From Petrolisthes cinctipes (Eukaryota > Arthropoda > Malacostraca > Decapoda > Porcellanidae): a stretch of DNA of 64,000 bases. The stretch is from the NCBI GenBank assembly GCA_033782935.1, contig JAWQEG010000293.1, positions 12,501 through 76,500 of the forward strand, given 5' to 3'. Below, piece by piece: positions 35,675 through 47,671 of this stretch (the stretch's first letter is position 1; each line of letters starts with the position of its first letter). The position numbers and the translations under genes were made by a program. Under the pieces are notes generated by a model that made no database searches, was not told the origin of the DNA, and saw only the letters and a list, made by a program, of their open reading frames with translations.

Positions 35675-35884
35675 CAGCCACAATCAGATAACCACCGACA
35701 CTTTCCTTCCATCGTGCAAATAAATCAGTATCATATCAAACTATAATCATACAACACTTTACGTCAACTCAACCCCCTTAATTATTATTATGAGGTGCTA
35801 CAAAATCATAAACGTGTTGTTCTTTATTACCAAGATATTTACTATGATGGAATGAAAGTGTCGGCGGATATTTGATTGTGGCTG
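35675..35884. mobile_element. TA-flanked CAGCCACAATC element (unit B)
   Basis: A 210-bp palindromic element with ends CAGCCACAATCAGATA and TATTTGATTGTGGCTG, flanked by TA on both sides. Unit A has the empty site GAGGTACAGACAG at 28461. The same insertion is in unit C. Other copies lie at 61528, 62263 and 63327. Tc1/mariner-type by its ends and TA duplication. Confidence 0.95.
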
Positions 35885-37266
35885 TACAGACAGTCACGAG
35901 TCATAATAGGTATCTGGGTCTGCTTTGAATAGCCTAATGGAATATTATACGAGCTCCAGCATGTACGAAACATGATAAACGATGTAATTGGTTCACTGGT
36001 GTGTCAGAGGGAATATTTTTAATTTTTTTAAATGAATATACAAATATGAATATATATAAATAAATAAATTAATATATAAATGAATAGGCTCTTTATATGG
36101 ATTAATTATGAAATAAAGAAGCACGTGATTGGTACTCATGGACCGGAGGAAAACTGGATGTAAATGAATGATGAATGGAGGAAAGAAGATGAAAGAAGGA
36201 AGATGGGAAAGGAAGGAAAATGAAAATGAAAGGAAGATGAGATGGGAAGGAAAATGAAAAGGAATGAAGATGGGAAGGGAAGGAAGATGGGAAAGGAAGG
36301 AAAATGAAAAGGAAAGGAAGATGTGAAGGGAAGGAAGATAGGAAAAGAAGGAAGATGGGAAGGGAAGGAAGATGGGAAGGGAAGGAGGATAGGTAGGGGA
36401 GGAAGATGGGAAGGGAAGGAGGATAGGTAGGGGAGGAAGATGAGAAGGGAAGGTAGGTGGGAAGGGAAGGAAGATGGGAAGGGAAGGAAGGCTTTCTTGT
36501 CTCAGCTCCTTCACTCCTTCCATCTCTAGGCTATACTCTTCCTTCCCCCATCTCCCTCCCTCCCTCCCTCCCACACTCGCTCCTTCCTTCCATTCATTCA
36601 TCCATTCATCCATCCATTCCCTCTCCTCTAACCCAATTATTATCCTGCACAGTCTGTCTCTCCCTTCCTTTCCTCCATCCATCCATCCATCCCTTTTATC
36701 CCTTCCATTTACATAACATCCTAGCCTATACGTGGCCTTACCTTTCCACCCCTTCTACGACCCTCTTACGCCTCTTTTTTTACCCATCCATCCTTTCTAA
36801 TGACCTCCCTACCCTTACCTTCATCCATCAACAACTGCTCTACACTTTTTCCTCACTATAATATGGCTTCCCTCCCTTCTCCTTTAAGGTATACGGTATA
36901 TATCTATATTTTCAGATCACACTCTCTAAAGCTTCGATCATCTTCTTACTCCTCTTCCTGTTTCTTCTTTCTATTCTCTTTTGATACCCAACCCCATCAT
37001 CTCCTCATAATTCCTCATATCAATATTTGTTTCTTCTCTCAAGGCCCCTACCTACCTACCTATACCTACCTACCCCTTACATAAACATCCCATCAAGTGC
37101 CTCCTTCTCCTTGTCCTCTCCTTATCCTTTCTCCCAGTCAGCCCTGCAGCCTTCTAATTCCATCTCCCGCCTTGCAGTTCCTTCTTGTCCCGTCGTCCTT
37201 CCTTCCTTACCCATCACCCCCATCCCCATGCAGTAGTACCGTACCCCTAGGGCTGGGTGAGACGGG

Positions 37267-37274
37267 TATATATA
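37267..37274 (+). promoter_or_regulatory. TATA box of cuticle gene 5
   Basis: TATATATA begins 63 bp before the ATG at 37330. Confidence 0.8.
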
Positions 37275-37329
37275 CAGGGGTGTTGGGTTGGGAGTCACAC
37301 ATTACCCTCCGACTCTCCTCTCCACCAAC

Positions 37330-39693
37330 ATGAAGATCGTGAGTACAGTAGGATAGTATAGCCTACTGCTATTCCTGTCGCTCATTTCAGTTAACCAAAA
37401 TATATCCTTAGCTTCACATAATTAATCCTCTAGCTTCACATATATCCCTATCTTCACATAATTAATCCTCTAGCTTCACATATATCCCTAGCTTCACACA
37501 ATTAATCCTCTAGCTTCACATATATCCCTAGCTTCACATAATTAATCCTCTAGCTTCACATATATCCCTAGCTTCACACAATTAATCCTCTAGCTTCACA
37601 TATATCCCTAGCTTCACATAATTAATCCTGTTCTTCACTTCAATCCTCCTCGACCTTCACTTCAGCCTGCACCTCTGTCCCTCACCTCAACCTTTACCTC
37701 TGTATCTTCATTACAACCTCCTCTTCTAACCTCAGCCTCTATAGCCTAACTGTCCTTCAAGGCCTCTACTCATCTTCCTATTCTTCTTCTTCCGCCTCTC
37801 CCCACGTTCTTCTTACTGTCTCCACTTGCCCTCCATCAAACCACTGCCTTTCCACCTGCTCTTGTACATCCGTCTACGGTAAATTCTTCACTCACTTGCC
37901 TCTTAAGCTTCTAATTTTCTCTCCATCTGGGTAGTTGTGTGGCAAAGTTAAGGAAAATCTGCAGTATTTAATTAGTTGACAGTAACATATACCGCTCGGG
38001 TCACATTTCTAACTAAAGAACTATACCATATTAATCGCGTAAATCATTAACAAATTTGTCATCTGCACAACCATTATGGAATGTCTAGTTCTGGCGAGAT
38101 TACCTTTCATCTAGATAATGGTACTTTTTGCTTATCCAAAAAAATGCCCCTTAATGTTTCAGAATATCACGCCTGATCCAATTACTTCGACGGTGTATTT
38201 ATTAAACATACACGGAGAGCTCTGAGACGCTCATTTGTGCGAATTTTCAAGGGTAACTAACCTTCACATACCCACGTAAATCTCTGAAATACTGGTGTGT
38301 CTTCTTTTCCAAATGATATTCACGTGTAAATTTTTATGAAGTGCTCGTAATGTGTTGTGTTGGTATAGGAGCATCTGTAGTCTATCCATTTATACAGTAG
38401 GTCTACCCGTTCGGTGCAGCAGATTAAGTTGTCTAATGTGGATTATATCAATTAGCCTACACTGGTTTACTATACTCAACGTTGATATTGTGTAGCCTAC
38501 TGCCTCCTGATAATCCTAGACAATCTAGTTGTTAGCTAACATTTATGTCAACTTGTTTATTCTCCATTGTCTGGAGCAAGTAGGGAATTGAATGACACTG
38601 TTGTAGGGAAACGGAAATATCTGTCGAACCCGTACCTTCCTTGCAATGGTTAGTTGTGTTTATTCTGTGCTTCTCTGTTTATAAATACAAATTACTACAG
38701 AAGATATAGCAGCAGGAAGAGAGGTAGTGAACAGGAGTGACCTGCAAGGCCTCAAGCTCATCATATCTAACATAACCAAAATGTTTCCCGTCAGGTTGTA
38801 CTCCTGTGCCTGGTCGCCGTGGCCGCTGCCGCCCCTCAGTTTATCTCAGCACCCATCGTGAATATCCTGCGTGATGATCGTCAGGACAACGGCGACGGTA
38901 ATTTCCAGTATGCCTTCGAGGCTGACAACGGCATCGCTGTAGAGTCTTCCGGCACCCCAGGGTTCCAGGGTCAGGCCAACATGCAGGGTTCATACAGGTG
39001 AGGTACTAAGGTCAATACAGGTACAGAGGAGGATACGTACAGTTTATGTTGTATTTTATCGAGAACGCAATACTGTATTCTCTACACCCAATAATGCAAC
39101 TTTTATATAATCCAAAATAATGGCTAAACTGACTGACATCGAACAGGTTACAAGGGTTTAACTGAACAGCTTGTACCCAAACGATGTATACATCACACAA
39201 AGATTACAACCTTCAGTTTATATATGATTTAGGAGCAAAAGATTAATTCATCTTAATAATGCATGGTAATTGTTCAGTTTTACACATCACATTGTTTGTG
39301 TTTATCTTAACTCATAACTTCACTGAGGCTAAAAGGGCAGAAATTGTGTTTTAACCGAGCATTGATATGGCTCTCTGGCCACTCATCTTCTTAGGAACAG
39401 TGGTGATCACAAATGTAGGCTACCGTATATGAAGTTATCGAGAAAGAGTGGTACAAAATAAAATTCACTTAGGTGGTTTATACGTCACTCCAGTCTAATA
39501 TCTGTAATGATTTGTGTTGTTCAGGTACACTTTGGACGACGGTCGTGTGGTGGAGGTTCGCTACATCGCTGACGAGAACGGTTTCCAGCCCCAGTCTGAC
39601 TGGCTGCCCACCCCCCACCCCCTCCCCCTACACGCACAGGAGCAGATCAGGTTCGCCGAGGAGCAACGCGCCCTGGGAATCACCTTCGAATAA
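37330..39693 (+). CDS. RR-1 cuticle protein, gene 5 (unit C copy)
   Basis: Predicted secreted chitin-binding protein of 126 residues. Coding exons are 37330-37338, 38795-38997 and 39525-39693. The protein is identical to gene 4. Exon 2 differs from gene 4 by synonymous changes only (GTA CTC CTG against GTG CTC CTC in the signal peptide). The intron-2 donor is CAG|GTGAGG, as in gene 4. The intron-1 minisatellite has 11 units. Downstream, AATAAA is at 39789. As in its sisters, exon 1 holds only MKI and intron 2 splits the Arg codon before YTLDDG. Confidence 0.92.
37410..37629 (+). repeat. Intron-1 AGCTTCACAT minisatellite, 11 units (unit C)
   Basis: Same units as in A and B. One unit has TATCTTCAC instead of TAGCTTCAC. 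Confidence 0.9.
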
Positions 39694-39788
39694 ACTGACG
39701 ACCACTGAATGAAATAATTTTTTATATCAAAGCAGTATTAACGAAAATATGTATGTATGTGTATGTGTGTGTGTCGTGAGATATTTTT

Positions 39789-39794
39789 AATAAA
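39789..39794 (+). other. Poly(A) signal of gene 5
   Basis: AATAAA lies about 96 bp after the stop. Confidence 0.75.
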
Positions 39795-41526
39795 CATGTT
39801 TGAAATAATCCTGTATTACTTGCTCATATTCAATTGTTAGCATAAAATCGTAAAACAACACTTAAGTTGACGTGCATATAAAATGCTATCAATATGAATT
39901 CAATCTACCGGTAGTACGATATACCCGATAGAGGTCCGTTATACATTTCTTATCATGGTTCAAGTAAAGCTTATAGTACATTTTTCTAATTTTCAGTCAA
40001 AGATAATGACGACCGGTTCCCATGACTTAGAAAAAATAAAAAGAATTTGGGGAAGCATGATTTAACGGCTAATAATATACCGTAATACAGTAGGTAGTGT
40101 GTGTGTGTGTGTGTGAGTACAGGGATCATTGAAGGACAGAAGTCTGGAGAATACACAAATCTTTAATTTTAAAGCAATCGGAGACCTACAGTACTGTACA
40201 TGCGAAACTTAGTCTGACAGTGAAAATTCCCATATAAGAAACAACTAGTGGCATAAACTTTACACAGTTGGGTTAACCCTTTGAGTATGATACCTTTCCT
40301 TGAGGAGAGGAAAATCATCTTACTTAACCAAAATATAAAAAAATATGACACCAAATGACAGTCATCATTGGAGGTGTAAATCATTTCAACAAGGTTTTAG
40401 CAAGCTTATGTGTAACTATTGGAAAACACTAGATGAAACTTCTGTACTGTATCTTAGATAGTATTTACCATATCAGCTTTATGTGATATGTTTAGTGGAG
40501 TAACTAACGGACCCAGTGAATTAAAGGGAAATTGTTGAAGACAAGACCGCTCGTTTATATCACACACAAACGTACTGAACTACGAAATATTCTGTTTTAA
40601 AATTATGCAGAACCAACCTGACCAAACCTACCCTACTGGGAATTCATGTCTCTCACATGAAGTGGCATTAAAAATACATTGTGTGCGCTGTGTGGTCGGT
40701 ACTGGTAGGTGTTATTGTCACTAACATCCATTTGAAACAATAGGTCGTGGTGGAATCACCTTCTGTACTGAAGCTGAATGTTAGTTAATGCTAAAGAAAA
40801 AAATAAGTGTACAGTATTGCTAATTTGAGGAGAAATGATTAATTCTTCTTCGTCTTCAAAATAAGGTTGGAAAATACAACAATAAGAATAGACTCTTTTT
40901 TTGTTTCAAAACTTGCTGAGGTATGGTATCCGGTGTTGCCCGGGAAAAAAAATTGAAAAAACCAAAATCCACTTCATATAAATATATGTTTATCGTACCA
41001 GCTAAATGATCAATTTTATAATTTGACCATAGCAATGATCTACATCATTATTCATTTTGAAGCACCTCGTGTTAAACCACGGTCGCCGTCGTTTATAAAA
41101 TAGATTATACCACAAAGGCACGGATTTTCGGTTAGGCTACTATTTGGAGAGAGCAGTTATAAAGCCATGCACAGCCTCATCGAATAAGGTAAAGCATATC
41201 CTGAGCTCCAAGTGTTTTTTCTTTGAGTGACTATGTAGCTTGGATAGCCTACTTGAAAGAATAGCAAAAACGATCAGATCACCTAAACAAAATTCAAAAA
41301 GACGTATTGCAAGGATTCATTCCGCAGTGCATCGCGCTATCCACTCTGATGCTGCAAAAGTTTCGAGTCAGAACCACACATATTTCACTCGCATCACAAT
41401 ATAAAATGAAAGATCAAGCAAATGTCATAAGTCTGTAAGATTGAGCATAAGGCACCCAGAGCTGATATTATCGCCTGTTGAATATTAAAGGATGATTTAG
41501 GTTGTGTACGTACATCTTCCATCGAA

Positions 41527-41960
41527 AAAGTAACAGTCAAATCTTATGGTAATAGTTAAGTTGGGCCACAGTTCGGAAAACACAATATTTCCCCAACTTT
41601 TTTTGTATAATCCATTAATCCCAATATAAATCTGTTGAAATAAAAGGGTTAGCGTGCATTCTGACCATGTGTGACCACACCCAAAAAATTTGCCCATGTT
41701 TGGTCCCGGTTGTCTGCCCGCTTCAGAATGTTAGGTTAGGTCAGAGCAAGTCAGGCTAATTCTAGAACATATAGATAATAACTATTTAATGCGTTATTTG
41801 CTTCTGGATGGTTCAAACATGGTCAAAATGCACTGTCGCTCATTTATTTAAACAAACAAATAAAGGGAATAATGGATTACCCAAAAAACAGGTGGGAAAT
41901 AATTATTGTTTTCCATTTCTGTGGCTTAACTTAAACTTTACCAATAATACTGATAACATT
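41527..41960. repeat. Long imperfect inverted repeat (unit C)
   Basis: Unit C copy of the foldback structure described at 26955-27395. Confidence 0.6.
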
Positions 41961-43042
41961 AATTAACTCACCGTGTGTTCAGAATCAGTAGAATGGACAA
42001 TCCGAGTCTTCGCAGGCGAGTATATAATGTAAATATGTGAGAAACGCACTACCAAGCTTACAATACTACTGTAAATACTAAGGCAGTGAAGGCAGCCGCG
42101 AGTCGCTACACTGTTGTAATGTTGTTATACTCTGTGGACTGTGAATCTGTGATTGTGATAGTCCTTGTAAAAGCTTGACAACTTTCCAACGGGTATCTAA
42201 AACAGTTTCAGATAGGATGTAGCTTACTTAATGTATATCATTCAACGTATTTATGGTAAAATTCTTATTATTATACAGTATACTATCCTATAAGGATTAT
42301 ATTTAGAGTATATTGCCATTTTCTTTCTTATATCTCTATCGTTACCAAATCCAATGTAACCAAAGTGTTTCTACATAATTTTATTATCACTTCGACAGTG
42401 CCTGAGAAATTGGTTATTCCATTTATACTTTAACTGTATTGAGAAAACTTTTATCAAATACAACATATTTGCCACAAATATTGAAAGGGAAATTACATGA
42501 ACTGCTATTTACGGTATTAGGCTACTGGTATAAAAAAAAATCGGCAAAAGCACGAGTGGCATATTGTTTAAATGAGACAATCTGATTCCATCATAAATGT
42601 AATCTGACTGTTTCAAGGACACTCGGTAAAACATGAGTATAAGTATCCAGCCTGTCATTAAAGGGAAAAACAAGACAGCGACCTTTTGCAATTATAATCT
42701 ACGTGGGGAAGAAAATTTACAAAGGCCTCCATTACCATATTTCCTTCTACATACTACGAGATAAATATTTATATACTTTGCACAGTAATCCTTATGGCTT
42801 CTTTTCATCCTATCTTTAATGTAACATAGGCTAATAGTGCTTATCATTTGAACATGACTCTCCCAGTAAGTTGGCAGGAATATATTTATACATTTGTACT
42901 ACAGCTACACGTTGCTCTGTTGGTTAGTAACGATAACTACAAAGGGGATAACAAGCTTTGGGGGATAAGTGGATTATCTCTTGTCAGCACATCGGAGGGC
43001 TATACTACAAAACAGATCCATCTCGTACTCGTATGTGAGGTA

Positions 43043-43252
43043 CAGCCACAATCAGATAACCACCGACACTTTCCTTCCATCGTGCAAATAAATCAGTATC
43101 ATATCAAACTATAATCATACAACACTTTACGTCAACTCAACCCCCTTAATTATTATTATGAGGTGCTACAAAATCATAAACGTGTTGTTCTTTAATACCA
43201 AGATATTTACTATGATGGAATGAAAGTGTCGGCGGATATTTGATTGTGGCTG
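43043..43252. mobile_element. TA-flanked CAGCCACAATC element (unit C)
   Basis: 210 bp, same insertion point as 35675-35884 in unit B and nearly the same sequence, so it predates the B/C duplication. Confidence 0.95.
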
Positions 43253-44507
43253 TACAGACAGTCACGAGCCATAATAGGTATCTGGGTCTGCTTTGAATAG
43301 CCTAATGGAGTAATATACGAGCTCCAGCATTTACGAGACATGATAAACGATGTAATTGGTTCACTGGTGTGTTAGATGATTCGAAACGTGAACAAGACAA
43401 AATATATGAGTAAATCTTATGAACCAGTAGAGTATTACAGTGACCAATACAGTAGCTATAGTATCGCGTCATTAGTCGAGGCTTTTCATACAGAGATGTC
43501 GTAGGGAGTAATGGGTGAAACTGTTTCCAGGCACGACAGTATGAAGGAATCAGTAGGACTCCAATTTAATCACAGCAGACTATACCATTATTAGGATGAC
43601 GACGGAACATTCTGCATCTCACATCCCTTTCACAATAATAACCCTAAATCATCCTCTTTCTTCAACTCGTGCAGGCCCGTCACACGAACGTCTCTGTCCC
43701 GCCTGCACCTGCTTGTAATGACCTATAGTAGTGCTGTGCAGGGGAAGGAAGGGATGGAAGGAGCACTGAGCAGTAGGCTATACTTTCACCAGGGCGCGTG
43801 GCTTCACTGTGGGGAGGAGGCGGTGAGGAAGGTGTGGGGTAGGAATGGACCGGAAAGTGGTGGGGGTGAGCGAGGACTATAGGAGAAATGGAGAGAATGG
43901 GAAGAAGGGAGGGAGGAAGGTGAGAGGTGTAGGTTGGGGGAGAAGTGGTGGGATGAGGCTGAGGGGGAGAGAAGTAGTGAGGGTGAGCGAAGACTAGGAC
44001 TAATAAGGAAAAAGGAAAGAAGGGAAGGAGGAAGGAGAGAGATGTAGACTGGGGAAAGAGAATGAGGGAAAGAAGAGACAGAATGTGGGTTGGGGAGCGA
44101 GGGAGGACTATTGTAGACAGACTTAAGGTTGGGTTGGCATTGGAGACTCATAGTGTAACTGAAAAGAAATCGGAGAAGTGGGGAACGGAGGTAGGAATAA
44201 GGGCTGAGATTGAGAGGAAGAATAGGAAACAGAAGCATGTATAAAACAAAGGGACAGCATGCAGTATTGTACAGAGAGGAGGGGAGGAACCAGAGATAGT
44301 CAATAAATATAGGAATTGCATCACTATTATCGAGACATACAAAAGGAGTGCCAAAACACACATCGTACTCGGCCATAAACCACAAAAGTCACAAAGAGGA
44401 AGGAGACGAGGAGACAGAGAGGAGGGACAGCAAGTACTAAGGAAACAGAAGGAAAAGTGGAAACGAGGAAAACTCTTAAAGTATTTCCCACATCTTTGAA
44501 GGCAATA

Positions 44508-44760
44508 TGGGTGAGGGTGATGGTAGGTGAGGGTGGTGGTGAGGGTAGGGGTGGGAGTGATGATGGTGGGGGTGGGGGTGATGGTTGGTGAGGGTGGGGG
44601 TGATGATGGTGGGGGTGATGGTGATGGTAAGGGTGGTGGTGAGGGTAAGGGTGATGGTGAGGGTAGGGGTGGGAGTGGTGGTGAGGGTAGGGGTGGGAGT
44701 GATGATGGTGGGGGTTTGGGTGATGGTTGGTGAGAGTAGGGGTGGTGGTGAGGGGGAAGG
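44508..44760 (+). repeat. GGTGAGGGTGGGGGTGATG minisatellite
   Basis: Irregular units of GGTGAGGGTRGGGGTG and GATGATGGTGGGGGTG repeat about 15 times. This G-rich strand has many GGG runs. Confidence 0.85.
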
Positions 44761-44820
44761 GCTGCATGCTGAGTAACGGCTACCACCCCAGTCATTCTGC
44801 CTTTCAGGGACGATGTCTTT

Positions 44821-45219
44821 TTAACGGGGTAATACACTTCGGGTACAGTTGGACACATGAATGGGTGGTACAGCCCAGGTGAAAGATATTTGTCCCATTT
44901 GAGTAACCAGTGTCTATTATTTATCAGGTACTTGCTTTTTATTACCATCCTCAATACTGACTTCTGCCCCTGATGTCTCCTATTTGGCACTAAGGAACTT
45001 GATATTGAGAAAAATTGACCATCTTTCACTTGGGCTGTACCACCCATTCATGTGTCCAACTGTACATTAGAGCACATTGATTCCCCCAAAGTATGCCAGG
45101 AAACAGGATTAGATTAACAAAAATAATGGGAATCTGTTGCCTCGAATAATTTGGATATACCAGTTGCTCCAGATTTACCAACACTGTACATACATACATA
45201 CACATACTTCTCCCTTTAA
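44821..45219. mobile_element. TTAA foldback element, family 2, split by a later insertion
   Basis: The outer element starts TTAACGGGGTAATACACTTC and resumes after the inner insertion with ATTAGAGCACATTGATTCCC. It ends with ATTTACCAACACTGTACAT and a TTAA at 45216. The inner TA element interrupts it, so the outer one is older. Confidence 0.75.
44846..45062. mobile_element. TA-flanked CAGTTGGACAC element, nested
   Basis: 217 bp with ends CAGTTGGACACATGAATGGG and the exact inverse CCCATTCATGTGTCCAACTG, flanked by TA. Inner arms include GGTGAAAGAT. Tc1/mariner-like non-autonomous element, no coding capacity. Confidence 0.9.
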
Positions 45220-45610
45220 ACCCCCTTCCTTTTACTCTGGTTAACATCAGACGACATTACTTACCAGATCGAATATAATCACACTAATGGAATGATATCC
45301 GACTTGCTGCTACTGTTGTATTTTTTATTTTTTATTTTATTACACCATACATATAGATTACACTGATATTAATAGGCATCGATTCATATTTGTAGATAAT
45401 AATTATGAAAGTGACACATTTTCATTGTGTGTGTGTGTGTGTGTGTCGAACCGAACCACATTCTCTCCAGACAACACTCACGTTTTGACAACTCATCCTC
45501 CCTGCATTCCCTTCACCCCTCCACACACTTTCCTCTCCTCGTTATACAAAAGCACACACTATTACAGTAGTTACCATCACCTTGAAGAACAATAATAATG
45601 GTTATACTTT

Positions 45611-45900
45611 ACTATGTATGGATCTGTGCCTCGTTTTCTCCTTTCTTGTATATCCAACATTCTGACCCTTAACTAAATTATTACTATGTATGGACCTGTG
45701 CCTCGTTTTCTCCTTTCTTATATATCCAACATTCTAACCCCTAACTAAATTATTACTATGTATGGACCTGTGCCTAGTTTTCCCCTCTTTCGTATATCCA
45801 ACATTCTAACCCCTAACTAAATTATTACTCTGTATGGACCTGTGTCTAGTTCTCCCCTCTCTCGTATATCCAACATTCTAACCCCTAACTAAATTATTAT
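45611..45900 (+). repeat. 72-bp tandem repeat, four copies
   Basis: Starts at 45611, 45683, 45755 and 45827, each about 72 bp and beginning ACTATGTATGGACCTGTGCC or a close variant. It lies 160 bp upstream of the gene 6 TATA box. Confidence 0.92.
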
Positions 45901-46062
45901 ACCAAGGCATTTCACGACACTTAATACCCGACCTTGAAGATGAACCTGTCCTCGTATAGTCACTGGTTCCTTTCTATCACTTTCGCTCTTCTTCCCCCTC
46001 TTTGCCCCGCCCAGTCCCGACCTCTACCTGGTTTTAGAAGGTAGAGTAGGGCAGAGCTTGGG

Positions 46063-46070
46063 TATATAAG
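46063..46070 (+). promoter_or_regulatory. TATA box of cuticle gene 6
   Basis: TATATAAG begins 68 bp before the ATG at 46131. Confidence 0.75.
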
Positions 46071-46130
46071 AGGACTGGACCAGAAGCAATGATATCATCT
46101 CAGATCCTTCCACCAACACCACTACTAAAC

Positions 46131-47671
46131 ATGAAGTTTGTGAGTATATGTGCCTTCGCTTCATGTTCGTACCTCCTTCTCACGACACCACCTTTTGCTG
46201 TCCAGTTGTCTACGTAATTATGGACTGATGCCATGATTGCGACCAGTTTGAAGTATACAGTATAATATTCACTTGCTACAGAACGAATATTTTCACCATT
46301 GACTTCACCATATTGCTTGCATAATTTTCAGATACTGTAAGAACTGCTCTGATAATTTTCCTTTCAACGTGATTTTAACTTCACTTTATATACAGTATTT
46401 TGATCACATGAACGCCAAATGATTTAATTCATCACAAAAAAATCTCCCAGACCCAAGAGATTGATACATTTTCTGATGGTTAGCACTGACTTAAAAAAAA
46501 AAAAAATCGAAGCCTACCACAAACAGAACAGCTATGTTCATAATCTAACGGAGCATCCTATATTTATCTGTCAATCCATTGCCAGAATTCATGTACAGTT
46601 GGGGACACATGAAACAGACACACTTCAAACGGACCCCTTATCAAGCATAGAATATAAAGACGCGCCACTGTACACAATTAACATCTCATTCTACCCTATG
46701 TTCAGTGAGGGGCCCCGTTTTCAGGTGTGTCTGTTTCATGTGACCACAACTGTACAATACCGTACTGAGTATCCATGGAGGAGGCCCATTGTCACCCACT
46801 ATAACATTGCCCCTCCTTCAGGTTCTCGTCGCCTGCCTGGCCGCCGTTGCCGTCGCCGCCCCTCAGCCCCAAGATGGCCGTCCCGTCGTGTTGGTTCTGC
46901 GTGACGACCGAGTGGACAACGGTGACGGCAACTTCAACTACGCCTTCGAGGCTGACAACGGCATCGCAGTTGAGGCTTCAGGCACCCCAGGCGTAGCGGG
47001 ACAGTCCAATATGCAGGGAGTCTACAGGTAAGTCACTACACATAGCCATACAGTCCAGTAGTCAAAGCCATCCACCAGTGTTAAGGAAATAGTATACTTT
47101 TGGAACATTAAGGGGGATTTTTTTTTTTTTTTTTTTTGTAAATCTAGAGCAACTGAATCCTCCAAACTATTCCAAGCTACAGAACACCATTATTTTTGTT
47201 AATTTGGTCCTGTTTCCTGGCATACTTTGGAGGAATCAAGGCACTCCAATGTAACAAAAGTGAATTACCACCTTAAAGCGCCTTGATTCCTCCAAAGTAT
47301 GACAGGAAACATGACCAAATAGACAACAATAATGTTGTTCTGTTGCTTGGAATATTATATCAGGAAACAGGATCAGATCAACATAAAGAATGGTATCCAG
47401 GTGCTTGGAGGAACCATTTACTCCAGATTTACCAACACTCTACTTTTCCCTTTAACAATTATTAATGTACTCGAGATGTTAACCATTTGTGTGTCACTTC
47501 AGGTACATCCTTGAGGACGGCTCCGTGGCTGAGGTCCGCTATGTGGCTGACGAGAACGGCTTCCGACCCGAGTCTGCCCTCCTACCCACCCCCCACCCCC
47601 TCCCCCTACACGCACAGGAGCAGATCAGGTTCGCCGAGGAGCAACGCGCCCTGGGAGTCACCTTCGAATAA
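46131..47671 (+). CDS. RR-1 cuticle protein, gene 6 (three coding exons)
   Basis: Predicted secreted chitin-binding protein of 127 residues. Coding exons are 46131-46139, 46822-47027 and 47503-47671, with GTGAGT and GTAAGT donors. Signal peptide is about residues 1-16 (MKFVLVACLAAVAVAA). PVVLVLRDDRVDNGDGNF leads into the RR-1 domain, which carries NYAFEADNGIAVEASG and RYVADENGFRPESALLP. From 47585 to two bases past the stop, the sequence is identical to gene 2 (89 bp), although the first part of exon 3 is clearly diverged. Intron 1 carries a TA-type element and intron 2 two nested TTAA elements. It lies in the same orientation as genes 1-5. Confidence 0.92.
46596..46752. mobile_element. TA-flanked CAGTTGGGGACAC element in intron 1 of gene 6
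   Basis: 157 bp with ends CAGTTGGGGACACATGAAAC and GTTTCATGTGACCACAACTG, flanked by TA. The ends are related to those of 44846-45062. Confidence 0.88.
47091..47455. mobile_element. TTAA element with a second TTAA element inserted inside it (intron 2 of gene 6)
   Basis: The outer family 2 element runs from TTAAGGAAATAGTATAC to CTTTTCCCTTTAA. Inside it, 47108-47276 is a second complete family 2 element (TTAAGGGGGATTTT to TTACCACCTTAA) with its own CTGAATCCTCCAAACTATTC and ACTTTGGAGGAATCAAGG halves. Both lie within the intron of an intact gene. Confidence 0.75.

Larger units (their letters stand above)
28585..36006 (+). repeat. Tandem segmental duplication, unit B
   Basis: Second copy of the unit, 7.4 kb, joined directly to A and C at GTGTCA|GAGGGAAT. 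It carries both TA-type insertions (32765-32926 and 35675-35884). It also has private deletions, such as loss of a GGGAAAAACAAGACAGCGAC-containing stretch near 35330 and of a CCTACCCTACTGGG-containing stretch near 33325. Confidence 0.93.
32369..36006. other. Downstream spacer of unit B, no gene seen
   Basis: Corresponds to 25244-28584 of unit A. It differs mainly by two miniature-element insertions and several small deletions. Confidence 0.65.
36007..43372 (+). repeat. Tandem segmental duplication, unit C
   Basis: Third copy, 7.4 kb. It ends at GGTTCACTGGTGTGT, after which similarity stops. It shares the 210-bp insertion with unit B but not the 162-bp one. It retains some segments deleted in B, so it was copied from B or a common ancestor before B's private changes. 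Confidence 0.92.
39795..43372. other. Downstream spacer of unit C, no gene seen
   Basis: Corresponds to the spacers of units A and B and carries the 210-bp TA element. The small ORF intact in A and B at the equivalent of 26668 is stopped here by a TAA near 41402. Confidence 0.65.
43373..46062. other. Intergenic region between genes 5 and 6, no gene seen
   Basis: Unique DNA to about 43740. A purine-rich stretch follows to 44480, then a G-rich minisatellite, a nested pair of miniature elements and a 72-bp tandem repeat. The 299- and 193-residue reverse ORFs are Pro/His/Ser-rich translations of these tracts. Confidence 0.6.

Noticed and set aside
44148..45047. Minus-strand ORF of 299 codons and a nested 146-codon ORF
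   Set aside because: Pro/His/Ser-rich translation of the GGTGAGGGTGGGG minisatellite and a miniature element; no domain, no promoter.
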